From NCBI GenBank assembly GCA_002633005.1, contig NMRA01000379.1:124001-188000 (forward strand): a stretch of 64,000 nucleotides of DNA, written 5' to 3'. Below are positions 54,101 to 57,017 of this stretch, one piece after another. A model generated the notes under the pieces. That model was not told the origin of the DNA. It worked only from the letters and a program-made list of their open reading frames with translations, and did not search any database. The translations under genes were made by a program, and so were the position numbers. Each line of letters begins with the position of its first letter. Position 1 is the first letter of the stretch. Source of the DNA: Phoronis australis (Eukaryota; Phoronida; Phoronidae).

Positions 54101-57017
54101 TTGGGGAATAACACTGCATGATGCGGGTTATGTGAGTCCCCAAGGTACATCATTAGTACAAAGGTCACTTATTAGCAGAATGCCAAATTTTACGAAAATA
54201 TGTTGAGGGCCTTTGAAGATACAGAGGTAAATGTAAAAAACAAAATTGCCACTAGGTGGCATACCAGTGGTCAGATCTGTCCGAAAGTCATCATATAAAT
54301 ATGCTAAATAAATTTCCTAAAGATCCTGTGAACGTTTATCAGATACAGCCATAGGCGCAAAAAAAACAAAACTGCCACTAGGCGGCACCACAGTAGACGA
54401 CGTCGTCGCAAAATCATCATCCGACGTCCACTTCATAGTAAGAACATACATGCCAATTTTCACAATCATCCTTTGAGCGGTTTGGTTGATAGATGGGTGG
54501 ACACAAAAAACAGATTCGAAAACAGTAAAAACGGACACTAGGTGGCGCAAACTACGTTGAATCGATCCGAAAACGGGAGGATAGCGTCATCTCACTAATA
54601 GGTGCCTATATACCAAATTTCATGAAAATCCGTTGAGGAATTTAAAAGATACAAAGGTAAGCGTAAAAAACTAAAATTGCCACTAAGGGGCACACCAGTA
54701 TTCCGATCCGTACGAAAGTTCGCTCATGCTGTCCCATTCATGAATGGAACATATGTGCCAAATTTCATGAATGTATGTCGAAGGCTTTGGAGATAGAGCA
54801 GCGGACGCCGGACGGACAGACGTAGCACAGACAGACAGACAGACAGACAGACGGAGATGATGGCATAATGCTTCCACATATAAATATGTGGGCGCATGAA
54901 AATTCCACTAAAATCAGGCTTTAAGGTCCTGTGTTTGGATCTTTATACCAGTTGAATGTGCATGTTCAATACCACCGTAAGTTCCCACACTGGATCATTG
55001 TACCAGTTGAACGTGCCTCTAAATGCCGAATACTAAGTTCCAACACTGGGTTTAGTAACATTTCAGCTAACTTTATGCCAAAATTTGGATGGACAAGATA
55101 AACACCAACTTGTCAAATGACTGTTGTTAAGGTATAAGATTCTTCACTATTATACACAGCTCTCGGACATAATCAGAGAGCAGCACAACAATTCAACAAC
55201 AATAAATTTCACAATCCAAACTACATTCAATGTTATGCTAGGAGGGCAACAAGTGTGACAATTGTAACAGGTCTCACTCAGGAAACACCCTATAACATGC
55301 TGTACATCAACTGAGGCTATGATTGATAGATTTGGGCTGAGTTGCATTAAAGTTACATGTGGTATAGCAACAATGACCACGTATTATCATGCAACAACCA
55401 AACCTATCCAGCGGATAACTTTTGAAGCTTTATGCAACTCAGCCCTGATCATGCAAGGACAAGTGGTTAAACTAGCACTGTTGCAATCCCTGGTGAGACA
55501 TGAGATGCTAGGCAATGACTGAACACCCTTCTGACAGATAGGATAGATACTATAGCCAATCCCTAAAAATTTACAATAGCATGCCTTCCCTGTACATCAA
55601 ACAGCACAAGCAGGCATACAAATCAGTGTTCAATAAGAGGGCTATGACAGCTAAATTGAATCTAAACCACTAATTGTGTTCTGCCACAGGTCTCCCAAGA
55701 CTACAAAACCACAAGACAACTTGTGAAACTGGCCTTTTGACATTCGGGCAGAGTACTGGGTTTTTTTGCCAGACGTGTTTTTGACTGTGTCTTATCACAC
55801 AACCTGCAGAGCCATATAGGTGATAAACTTTGAACCTTGTAATCGCAAGTCAGTTTTATACCCGGATGTCAACCTGATGAGTCAGCAATGGATAGCAACC
55901 TTGACTTTGATTAGGTTGTTCAACAGGGAAATTATAGATACCCCATCTCAATGATTATATCGGGAGAAAAACACCTGATAACAAACCACTGCCCTTAAGT
56001 AGCCACTTCCCTTAATTAGATATATTTCATAACATTCATCCATGACAAAAGAAAAATTTAATTAACTTTCGCTTCCTGGTTCCTTTGCTGTCAAGAAGAA
56101 TACACTAAATATACAAACTCACAATACGAATCACATAGTGAATATTTTTTAATTATTATTTAATTATTATTTTACAAAATTCGACACAAATTTCCATGAG
56201 TTTACCCCCTTTCACTTCCAGCGGATGGAAAGTATATCCATCATTTTCCAGGTTTTCCAGGGTTTCCAGAATTTCCATGAACCATGTTTAACACTCAGTT
56301 GGAAAACTTAGGACACTCACATCATGCACTACAACATAGTGAAACCAAGGTGACCCCCTGTGATGGAAAGCTCTTGTAAGTAGAGTTTATAATGTCTCAG
56401 TAGAATAATGCCATACACTCACTCAGTAGCATTATGTCACACACTCACTCAGTAGAATTATGTCACACACGCACTCAGTAGAATTATGTCACACACTCAC
56501 TCACTCAGTAGAATTATGTCACACACTCACTCAGTAGAATTATGTCACACACTCACTCAGTAGAATTATGTCACACACTCACTCAGTAGCATTGTGCCAC
56601 ACACTCACCCAGTTGGTTTTTACAGATGTACATCAACTTTTCCGCCGATGACAACTTTGCTGTGGCACACCTCTTATGGTATGGGTCTGTCTTTCCAGAC
56701 TTGAATGGTAGAAACGATGAGTCATCCACGAATTCCGTTTGCTCGACAACGCGAAAGTTGAAATCCACGCCCTCATCTGTCGTCTTGGTGACCTCACCCC
56801 AATACAGGAAGTGGTCATTGTTGACGACGCGGCCGCCAAAGTCGCTTTGGCTCAACACCGAAATGTGGTCTGTATAGTAGTCATCGGCGAGGGGGCTAAC
56901 AAATCGATTGCACAAACAACTCTTGCCAACTCCCAAGTCCCCCTTTTCGCGCTCTGTGCCCGAGAGGCCGACCACAGCCACATTAAAGAGATGAGTGTCC
57001 ACTTTCTTCGCCATCAT
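11..57017 (-). CDS. ARHGAP35: p190RhoGAP homologue, 22 coding exons, 3' end outside window
   Basis: Large GTPase-activating protein that in vertebrates converts RhoA-GTP to RhoA-GDP at membranes and adhesions. Join in gene order: 57017-56609, 50273-49601, 48214-48002, 46879-46693, 45349-45243, 42194-41930, 40656-40533, 38768-38567, 37317-37156, 36654-36397, 33968-33787, 31948-31762, 29254-29025, 27729-27502, 18158-18055, 17539-17393, 14703-14601, 12907-12689, 5951-5796, 5114-5062, 4595-4470, 182-11. All junctions are AG/GT and the phases agree throughout, about 1502 codons. Domain order matches human p190: GTPase, four FF domains, two pseudoGTPase domains, linker, basic region, RhoGAP start. 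Human p190A is about 1500 residues in full with RhoGAP starting near 1250, so this linker is some 200 residues longer. It is probably a single pre-duplication homologue of ARHGAP35 and ARHGAP5; which one it is closer to cannot be told here. The catalytic RhoGAP exons lie beyond base 1. Confidence 0.93.
183..664. other. Intron 21, part before the transposon
   Basis: Intron sequence. A degenerate repeat of about 30 bp (GGGTAAATTGACCTATTTCT) at roughly 470-580 is the only structure seen. Confidence 0.6.
1450..2090 (-). mobile_element. 5'-truncated non-LTR retrotransposon (CR1/L2-like)
   Basis: On the minus strand around 1950-1750 a broken frame reads [26 protein letters not shown], then [20 protein letters not shown], the pattern of a LINE reverse transcriptase C-terminus. 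It is followed by a stem-loop at 1517-1564 (GACTCCGTG ... CACGGAGAC) and a tail at about 1455-1480. No full ORF remains. Confidence 0.55.
2773..3060. repeat. 31-bp minisatellite, about 9 copies
   Basis: Unit begins CAGAAGGCTCATGAACCAGT and ends CAGTCATCAAA. Copies are nearly identical, with an ACG/ATG variant separating the first three from the rest. Confidence 0.95.
3190..3375 (-). pseudogene. THAP-like zinc finger fragment
   Basis: Reads [14 protein letters not shown], then [20 protein letters not shown]. The C-x4-C pair, FFRFP and the tryptophan fit the front of a THAP domain. The expected C-x2-H half is not in frame; after KAVKLLHVC the match is lost, suggesting a frameshift. THAP domains occur in P-type transposases and host factors. 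Lying inside a TIR element, it is probably a transposase relic. Confidence 0.5.
3553..4469. other. Intron 21, part after the transposon
   Basis: AT-rich intron sequence. A 32-bp direct duplication around CAGCAATACRGCACCACAAG lies at about 3848-3905. No coding or RNA signal seen. Confidence 0.6.
4470..4595 (-). CDS. ARHGAP35: Exon 21: charged helix (residues 1404-1445)
   Basis: Acceptor GTGTATTAG, donor GAG/GTAATA, 42 codons, phase 0 both ends. It encodes [20 protein letters not shown], then a lysine/glutamate helix ([18 protein letters not shown]). Likely a single alpha helix or coiled coil; the segment is longer and more charged than in human p190. Confidence 0.85.
5062..5114 (-). CDS. ARHGAP35: Exon 20: micro-exon (residues 1386-1403)
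   Basis: 53 bases, acceptor TTATTGCCAG, donor AAG/GTATGT. It encodes [18 protein letters not shown], holding three tyrosines in acidic context; human p190 has IPYETDEDPRRRN here. Phase 1 in, phase 0 out, exactly joining exons 19 and 21. Confidence 0.82.
5598..5675. repeat. 24-bp minisatellite, about 3 copies
   Basis: Unit CTCCACAGTGAGATAATGCA with variations, in intron 19 about 120 bp below the exon 19 donor. It does not contain the donor. Confidence 0.85.
5796..5951 (-). CDS. ARHGAP35: Exon 19: basic linker (residues 1334-1385)
   Basis: Acceptor TCTCTTCAG, donor G/GTAAAT, phase 1 both ends. It encodes [15 protein letters not shown], then [16 protein letters not shown], a strong polybasic run, then [13 protein letters not shown]. 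Vertebrate p190 has a polybasic region before RhoGAP that binds acidic phospholipids; this is a plausible counterpart. Confidence 0.85.
6600..6865. repeat. Degenerate A-rich repeat (ACTAAAAGAACTAGATA)
   Basis: Irregular tandem copies of about 18-20 bp in intron 18. The unit length drifts and the right half is more regular than the left. Confidence 0.8.
7785..7995. mobile_element. Hairpin-forming MITE-like palindrome
   Basis: The run AAAATAGTAAATCTAGTAAA with AACTAAAACTAGTAAAAC (7826-7865) is matched in reverse complement by GTTTTAGTTTTACTAG and TTTTACTATTTTATATTTTT (7944-7980). The outer ends are also roughly inverted. A fold-back non-autonomous element is the simplest reading. Confidence 0.5.
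8034..8250. repeat. Two adjacent minisatellites (23 bp x3 and 49 bp x3)
   Basis: The first is CGTCAATAACATGATCAACA-type (8034-8100). The second has a 49-bp unit starting ACTTGATATATTAAATGCTC (8104-8250) with two or three mismatches between copies. Confidence 0.9.
9105..9215. repeat. 54-bp tandem duplication
   Basis: GAGACCAGACTTAACACATA through GTCTTGGCTCTT occurs twice in a row with a few changes, in intron 18. Confidence 0.85.
10060..10440. repeat. 16-bp minisatellite, about 23 copies
   Basis: Unit TAGTCTAGTACATGAC, rich in CTAG and nearly self-complementary around ACTAGTCTAGT. A higher-order unit with TTGACTAGTCTAGTTCATGA appears twice near the left end. Confidence 0.95.
10640..10875. 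repeat. Degenerate minisatellite (AGGTCTGGATAAATAAACTT)
   Basis: About six to seven copies in which GTGTTTAGAG alternates with CAAGGTCTGGA. Unit lengths of about 30 and 45 bp are mixed. Confidence 0.8.
10890..12135. mobile_element. Interspersed repeat family C, array of related fragments
   Basis: Repeated modules such as AAAATCTGTTGAGGACC, TGCCAATTTTCACAAAT and GAACATATGTCAAA, ending in AAATATGTGGACACATAA. The same modules in the same order occur at 15310-15905 and 54165-54905. No coding potential; perhaps a long non-autonomous element or the 3' part of a retroelement. Confidence 0.7.
12689..12907 (-). CDS. ARHGAP35: Exon 18: linker, proline-rich (residues 1261-1333)
   Basis: Acceptor TTTGGTCTAG, donor GAC/GTAAGA. 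It begins [20 protein letters not shown], parallel to human GSDSEMDTSSLERGRK, then a basic run ([12 protein letters not shown]) and [15 protein letters not shown], a likely SH3 ligand. VYSRV repeats the motif seen in exon 13. Confidence 0.86.
13243..14408 (+). mobile_element. Penelope-like element fragment with inverted terminal repeats
   Basis: Arms of about 290 bp (13243-13532 and 14111-14408) are reverse complements, sharing ACAACACTTGTCGTTGTTAA and GTAACAGGTAAGTCACGCTA. Between them, plus-strand frames read [20 protein letters not shown] then KVRPVV, and in shifted frames RIGH, SLSRQL and [15 protein letters not shown]. That order is the end of a Penelope RT followed by a GIY-YIG endonuclease. 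Stops and frameshifts show it is dead. Penelope elements are known for direct or inverted pLTRs. It lies in intron 17. Confidence 0.65.
13602..14060 (+). pseudogene. Broken RT C-terminus and GIY-YIG-like region of the Penelope-like element
   Basis: An open stretch of 84 codons ends at 13856; later matching pieces lie in other frames. The missing RT catalytic part means it cannot act on its own. Confidence 0.55.
14601..14703 (-). CDS. ARHGAP35: Exon 17: linker (residues 1227-1260)
   Basis: Acceptor CCCCCCTACAG. It encodes [20 protein letters not shown], then [14 protein letters not shown]. The human counterpart is DAVVKPRNEEENIYSVPHD, so SDYALVQ may stand for the RasGAP-docking tyrosine. Donor GAG/GTTTGT is weak but phase 1 fits exon 18. 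Confidence 0.82.
14835..15265. repeat. Direct repeat flanking the family E insert
   Basis: About 40 bp starting AACAAGAGCAA and running through TTGAAATGCRCCCA occurs at 14839 and again at 15208, on either side of copy 1 of family E. Confidence 0.6.
14995..15207. mobile_element. Interspersed repeat family E, copy 1
   Basis: Shares TTTTACTAGCGATCATTTTT, AATTAGGTGTGTGGC, ACAAGTGGCCATGCCAAAAA and an end GGGAATCCCTG with 63600-63860. The end is the reverse complement of CAGGGATTCCC, like hAT-type termini. Confidence 0.6.
15220..15905. mobile_element. Interspersed repeat family C, second copy
   Basis: Contains TTTCATAAAAATCAGACAAA, GTAAACGTACGAAACTAAAA and an end ATATGGGCACATAAAAATCC matching the other family C copies. 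Non-coding. Confidence 0.65.
16159..16246. repeat. 42-bp tandem duplication
   Basis: AACCTGCAGCCTGTCTTACA through CAGTCATCACTCT occurs twice with one change. Confidence 0.9.
17183..17408. repeat. 28-bp donor-spanning minisatellite, 8 copies, at exon 16
   Basis: In gene orientation each unit is ATTATGCCACTGTGGCG then GTGAGTTGAGC: the last 16-17 bases of exon 16 plus the first 11 of the intron. All eight copies keep GTGAGT. The copy next to the exon (17393/17392) is the one whose phase fits the gene. Confidence 0.9.
17393..17539 (-). CDS. ARHGAP35: Exon 16: linker ending in a donor-spanning repeat (residues 1178-1226)
   Basis: Acceptor TTTTTTCAG, then [28 protein letters not shown] and [14 protein letters not shown]. 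Human p190 has DPSDYAEPMDAV here. I end the exon at GCG/GTGAGT, the first of eight tandem donors, because this gives phase 0 to match exon 17 and because reading on gives GTG AGT TGA. An earlier GT (TCATCAG/GTGCAG) would be phase 1 and would not join. Confidence 0.78.
18055..18158 (-). CDS. ARHGAP35: Exon 15: linker (residues 1143-1177)
   Basis: Too short to stand out as an ORF. Acceptor TTTCTGCAG, donor AAG/GTTTGC (non-consensus). It encodes [20 protein letters not shown] and ends RQKPPVLPK, like the human PPPVKPKPPVHF stretch. Phases match exons 14 and 16. Confidence 0.78.
18159..19700. other. Intron 14, 3' part, no gene seen
   Basis: AT-rich sequence with small ORFs only. No interspersed repeat was recognised by eye. 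Confidence 0.5.
19740..19822. repeat. 42-bp tandem duplication
   Basis: AGACATTATCATTCTAGAGT and the following TAGCGTTACTCTTGA occur twice. Confidence 0.9.
20768..20997. repeat. Two short arrays (25 bp x4 and 34 bp x2)
   Basis: GAGACTGTAAATCATGATAT plus TGCAA four times, then after 55 bp CACTTAATGATCAGCATATA plus AATATATAATT twice. Confidence 0.9.
21255..21552. repeat. Two adjacent tandem repeats
   Basis: A duplication of TTTTGCAGGAACAACCAGT (21255-21320), then four to five copies of a unit of about 46-60 bp built on AGTATATTGTGGGTTTATTA (21357-21552). Confidence 0.85.
21553..23680. other. Intron 14, middle part, no gene seen
   Basis: A small inverted repeat TTTTACCCGG ... CGGGTAAAAT at 21609-21644 follows a GC-richer start. 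Otherwise only short ORFs and no recognisable domain. Confidence 0.5.
23720..25020. mobile_element. Region with repeated CTTGGCGAAATT ends
   Basis: CTTGGCGAAATTAA occurs at about 23747 and 23929, and a perfect 12-bp palindrome arm ACTTGGCGAAAT/ATTTCGCCAAGT at 24939-24964. Between them are GAT-rich imperfect repeats (GACGAAGATGACAG, GGTGGCGATGATG). Perhaps nested termini of a non-autonomous element. Confidence 0.35.
25205..26290. repeat. 30-bp minisatellite, about 36 copies
   Basis: Unit close to CAGTTCATTGCCGGGCTTGG plus TAAGACCCGA. Because the unit is a multiple of three, long frames stay open on both strands (NELSGLTKP on minus, SSLPGLVRP on plus). Divergence between copies is high in the middle and low near 26100-26240. 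It lies in intron 14 and is probably not coding. Confidence 0.9.
26520..27040. mobile_element. Possible small inverted-repeat element
   Basis: ATGTAGGACCTTATGAA near 26525 and TAGCATCCTACATAATCTTA near 27012 are roughly inverted. AAGGTCCTACAT also occurs at 8418. Weak evidence. Confidence 0.3.
27186..27275. repeat. 46-bp tandem duplication
   Basis: GCAGAAGGGTAGAGTTATGA followed by ATTATAAAATAAACC is repeated once, in intron 14 near exon 14. Confidence 0.85.
27502..27729 (-). CDS. ARHGAP35: Exon 14: linker (residues 1067-1142)
   Basis: Acceptor CCTCCCCAG. Low-complexity linker: [20 protein letters not shown], then [20 protein letters not shown] and a DDDTHHDEG end. I place the donor at GAAG/GTGATT because it gives phase 1, which the next exon needs; CAC/GTGACT fourteen bases on is a weaker alternative. 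No similarity to a named domain. Confidence 0.75.
27730..29024. other. Intron 13, no gene seen
   Basis: Ordinary intron sequence. A 16-bp inverted pair (TTCTTAGAAAAACC / GAATGGTGTACTACTT region) near 28580-28670 is too weak to call. Confidence 0.5.
29025..29254 (-). CDS. ARHGAP35: Exon 13: linker with tyrosine motifs (residues 990-1066)
   Basis: Acceptor TCTTGTAG, donor GTAAGT. Disordered, serine-rich segment with short tyrosine sites: [17 protein letters not shown] and [10 protein letters not shown]. The last resembles the human site around Tyr1105 (IYSVPHD) that docks p120RasGAP SH2 domains once phosphorylated; the functional transfer is inference. It is placed as exon 13 because its phases fit both neighbours. 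Confidence 0.85.
29255..31761. other. Intron 12, one possible transposon end
   Basis: At about 29412 GTTAAAGGCGAAGGCAACCT resembles the left end of the TTAA element at 665, but no partner end was found. The rest holds small ORFs with no recognisable domain, and GC-richer patches near 29530 and 30720. Confidence 0.4.
31762..31948 (-). CDS. ARHGAP35: Exon 12: start of linker (residues 928-990)
   Basis: Opens [15 protein letters not shown], matching human FHPFFKDVVEKK, then becomes acidic and serine-rich ([19 protein letters not shown]), then proline-rich ([13 protein letters not shown]). Acceptor TGTTCCAG, donor GTATGTG, phase 2 out. Beyond FFKEAF it is only loosely like vertebrate p190. Confidence 0.88.
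32149..32575. repeat. 55-bp minisatellite, about 7-8 copies
   Basis: Unit begins GGGTTCATAGAGACCCAACA and ends ACTCAATCATTATAAAT, in intron 11, 200 bp from exon 12. Copies differ by a few bases. Confidence 0.95.
32729..33568. repeat. 31-bp minisatellite, about 27 copies
   Basis: Unit GTTAAACAGCATAAGTATAG then TGTCTGCAAAT. Two longer blocks of several units are repeated (about 33080-33220 and 33320-33470), showing higher-order duplication. In gene orientation each unit carries ATTTGCAGAC, an acceptor-like word. Confidence 0.95.
33787..33968 (-). CDS. ARHGAP35: Exon 11: end of pseudoGTPase 2 (residues 867-927)
   Basis: Encodes [20 protein letters not shown], then [20 protein letters not shown] and [10 protein letters not shown], aligned with human LTEGEEIAQEIDGRFTSIP. 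Acceptor CTTTGTAG, donor GTAAGTG, phase 1 out. Confidence 0.92.
34220..36175. other. Intron 10 repeat-derived block
   Basis: GGCGAGTAGAAGTTGACTTG (34366) and GGCGAGTAGATTTTCTGG (36116) start related segments, both followed by GGTGGCGAGCA or GCTGGCGAGCA. The second holds a perfect 11-bp inverted repeat GCTGGGCGAGT/ACTCGCCCAGC (36111-36146). Between them are several short ORFs without recognisable domains. Confidence 0.4.
34785..34860. mobile_element. Interspersed repeat with GCGCCCATGCCC core, copy 1
   Basis: GAGCGCCCATGCCCCTATAA with AGCGCCCCCCCCTCTCG resembles ACGCCCATGCCCGTGGAATT and AAGCGCCCACTGCTTGG at 48335-48415. Short shared core only. Confidence 0.4.
36397..36654 (-). CDS. ARHGAP35: Exon 10: pseudoGTPase 2 (residues 781-867)
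   Basis: Encodes [20 protein letters not shown] and [16 protein letters not shown]; human p190 has [20 protein letters not shown] and IVFYSAKRKASLAMLR. This is one of the best-conserved stretches. Acceptor CATTGTAG, donor GTGAGT, phase 2 out. Confidence 0.95.
36841..37030. repeat. 38-bp minisatellite, about 5 copies
   Basis: Unit CCATGGACAGAATGGAATCC then TAATTACATTTGATAAAA, in intron 9. Copies are almost identical. Confidence 0.95.
37156..37317 (-). CDS. ARHGAP35: Exon 9: end of pseudoGTPase 1, linker (residues 727-781)
   Basis: Acceptor TTCCACAG, donor GTAAGG. It begins [20 protein letters not shown] (human LQCVFLDP) and ends ESIEPDIR, just before pseudoGTPase 2. Phase 2 in and out. Confidence 0.9.
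37816..38020. repeat. 58-bp minisatellite, about 3.5 copies
   Basis: Unit GAAACTGTTCCTCTTTCACT through AATTACTATAATCCA, in intron 8, with drift in the last copies. Confidence 0.9.
38567..38768 (-). CDS. ARHGAP35: Exon 8: pseudoGTPase 1 (residues 660-727)
   Basis: Acceptor TTGGCAG, donor GTACGT. It encodes [20 protein letters not shown] and [10 protein letters not shown]; human p190 has [20 protein letters not shown] and LPLTLILVNK. The NKxD position reads AHD, again showing loss of guanine recognition. Confidence 0.93.
39350..40020. mobile_element. Interspersed repeat family I, copy 1
   Basis: About 670 bp that align over their full length with the reverse complement of 62630-63330. Shared words include TTTTGATTTTGACTGA, TTATTCAACTGGACAACA, AGTCAAAAAGTAGGTCA and GGCTGGCTTGGCACTT. 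Non-coding; no clear terminal repeats. Confidence 0.7.
39986..40050. repeat. 12-bp repeat CATATATAAATA, 5 copies
   Basis: Perfect tandem copies at the right end of family I copy 1. Confidence 0.95.
40533..40656 (-). CDS. ARHGAP35: Exon 7: pseudoGTPase 1 (residues 619-659)
   Basis: Acceptor TTTTTCAG then TCA CAG TGT. It encodes [20 protein letters not shown] and [16 protein letters not shown], collinear with human YELSLRPIEGNVRLP and SFQTPTFQPHG. Donor GTGAGT, phase 1. A minisatellite ends 27 bp upstream of this acceptor. Confidence 0.92.
40683..41455. repeat. 21-bp minisatellite, about 37 copies, next to exon 7
   Basis: Unit close to TAGTGCATTAACCAGTGTAT A, with 9-12 bp partial units. Seven codons long, so open frames such as [14 protein letters not shown] appear on the minus strand. 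It starts only 27 bp upstream of the exon 7 acceptor, so the branch point of intron 6 probably lies in or beside it. Confidence 0.92.
41769..41968. repeat. 72-80 bp donor-spanning tandem repeat at exon 6, about 3 copies
   Basis: In gene orientation the unit carries 38 bases of exon end (GAGGGGCTGGCYGATGAA ...), the AAGG/GTGAGT donor and an intron part GGGCTGTTGTAGACAAGGG. The real donor is at 41929. The second copy keeps GTGAGT at 41849-41844; the third is degraded to GTGAAC. Confidence 0.9.
41930..42194 (-). CDS. ARHGAP35: Exon 6: end of FF4 and start of pseudoGTPase 1 (residues 530-618)
   Basis: Opens [20 protein letters not shown], then a Cys-rich stretch ([13 protein letters not shown]) matching human CPSCPACVDAKIEHL. 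It ends [20 protein letters not shown], the first strand and loop of pseudoGTPase 1. The loop has no GKS/T, as expected for a domain that has lost nucleotide binding. Donor AGG/GTGAGT. The last 38 exon bases and the donor are repeated downstream. Confidence 0.95.
42640..44400 (+). mobile_element. Dead RLE-type LINE (NeSL/R2-like) with internal deletion
   Basis: On the plus strand, opposite to the host gene: a C2H2 finger [19 protein letters not shown] (42757-42830), a linker with [13 protein letters not shown], then directly the RT C-terminus [18 protein letters not shown], a CCHC knuckle [10 protein letters not shown] ... HVLSSC, then [13 protein letters not shown] and [20 protein letters not shown], like a restriction-like endonuclease core. 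The whole RT catalytic core is missing, and frameshifts and stops are scattered. One N is at 43438. It lies in intron 5. Confidence 0.7.
44752..45197. repeat. 18-bp minisatellite, about 24 copies
   Basis: Unit GTGTCCGTGGAGACCAAG and variants; six codons long, open on both strands (VSVETK on plus, TLVSTD on minus). It begins 46 bp below the exon 5 donor but does not contain it. Confidence 0.95.
45243..45349 (-). CDS. ARHGAP35: Exon 5: start of FF4 (residues 495-530)
   Basis: Short exon with acceptor GATAG and donor GTATGC. It opens [10 protein letters not shown] and continues into a glutamate-rich helix ([15 protein letters not shown]). Human p190 has ELLLEYSELF at this place. Phase 0 in, phase 2 out, fitting both neighbours exactly. 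Confidence 0.9.
45840..46600 (+). mobile_element. Possible solo LTR
   Basis: T-rich stretch with a TATA-like GGTATAAATGCAGTGCGG (46296) and an end region TTCAGTATTAGATTCTCT typical of LTR U5. Neither the TG/CA ends nor a target duplication could be fixed. Intron 4. Confidence 0.25.
46693..46879 (-). CDS. ARHGAP35: Exon 4: FF3 (residues 432-494)
   Basis: Acceptor GTTTCAG, donor GTGAGT after CAA, phase 2 in and phase 0 out. It encodes [19 protein letters not shown] and ends [10 protein letters not shown], equivalent to human IIDKAKEEFQ. The spacing of W and F residues is that of an FF helix bundle. Confidence 0.9.
46880..48001. other. Intron 3, mostly plain sequence
   Basis: Short direct repeats of AGCCAATCA type near 46890-47060. 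A second donor-like copy TGGAGTAAGCATGCACA is at 47963-47947. No gene. Confidence 0.6.
48002..48214 (-). CDS. ARHGAP35: Exon 3: FF2 (residues 361-432)
   Basis: Acceptor TTTTGCAG at 48215, donor GTAAGTATG. It encodes [19 protein letters not shown] to LQAEQKRLE, aligning with the second FF domain of p190 (human FLKWFVVLEETPW region). FF domains of p190 bind the transcription factor TFII-I in mammals. An imperfect copy of the donor lies 40 bp into the intron. Confidence 0.9.
48215..49600. other. Intron 2
   Basis: Holds copy 2 of the GCGCCCATGCCC repeat near 48335-48420 and a small direct repeat (ATCTTGCTCTGCGCTCC / ATCTTGCTCTGTGTC) near 48916. No gene seen. Confidence 0.5.
49601..50273 (-). CDS. 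ARHGAP35: Exon 2: rest of the GTPase domain and FF1 (residues 137-361)
   Basis: Acceptor TTCCCAG at 50274. The exon opens [20 protein letters not shown], collinear with human p190. It holds the G4 motif TKND and the G5 motif ETSA, so the nucleotide-binding set looks complete. The second half is the first FF domain, with ITTRKKF and YTKKLKNEH. It ends GAC GAC AG before GTAGGT (phase 2). The longest ORF begins at an internal Met at 50211, which is not a start: the reading frame continues upstream to the acceptor. Confidence 0.95.
51047..52358. repeat. 1.3 kb tandem duplication, first copy
   Basis: GTTATCCATTGCTTACTTGG through TTGCTCGTCTCAGGTGCA. It aligns end to end with 52386-53702 at high identity with small indels. 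No coding potential. Intron 1. Confidence 0.95.
52386..53702. repeat. 1.3 kb tandem duplication, second copy
   Basis: Starts 1339 bp after the first copy; 27 bp of unrelated sequence with an N at 52359 separate them. Differences are scattered single bases and 1-5 base indels. Confidence 0.95.
54165..54905. mobile_element. Interspersed repeat family C, third copy
   Basis: Contains TGAGGGCCTTTGAAGATACA, ATGCCAATTTTCACAATCAT and ends ATAAATATGTGGGCGCATGA. A GACA microsatellite lies at 54828-54852. The same module order as the copies at 10890 and 15310. Confidence 0.7.
56394..56612. repeat. 26-bp donor-spanning minisatellite at exon 1, 8 copies
   Basis: In gene orientation the unit is GTGAGTGTGTGACATAATTC then TACTGA. 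The first GTGAGT (56608-56603) is the exon 1 donor, and the preceding ACTG of the exon matches the unit end. All but one inner copy keep GTGAGT (one has GTGCGT). Confidence 0.92.
56609..57017 (-). CDS. ARHGAP35: Exon 1: start codon and front of the GTPase domain (residues 1-136)
   Basis: Starts at the ATG at 57017-57015, a double ATG with an in-frame TGA as the preceding codon, which fixes the start. The P-loop is GDLGVGKS at about residues 26-33, followed by [25 protein letters not shown] and VEQTEF are near-identical to human p190. It ends CAA CTG G before GTGAGT (phase 1). The donor is the first unit of a 26-bp tandem array. Human p190 binds GTP through this domain, and the intact P-loop suggests the same here. 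Confidence 0.95.
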
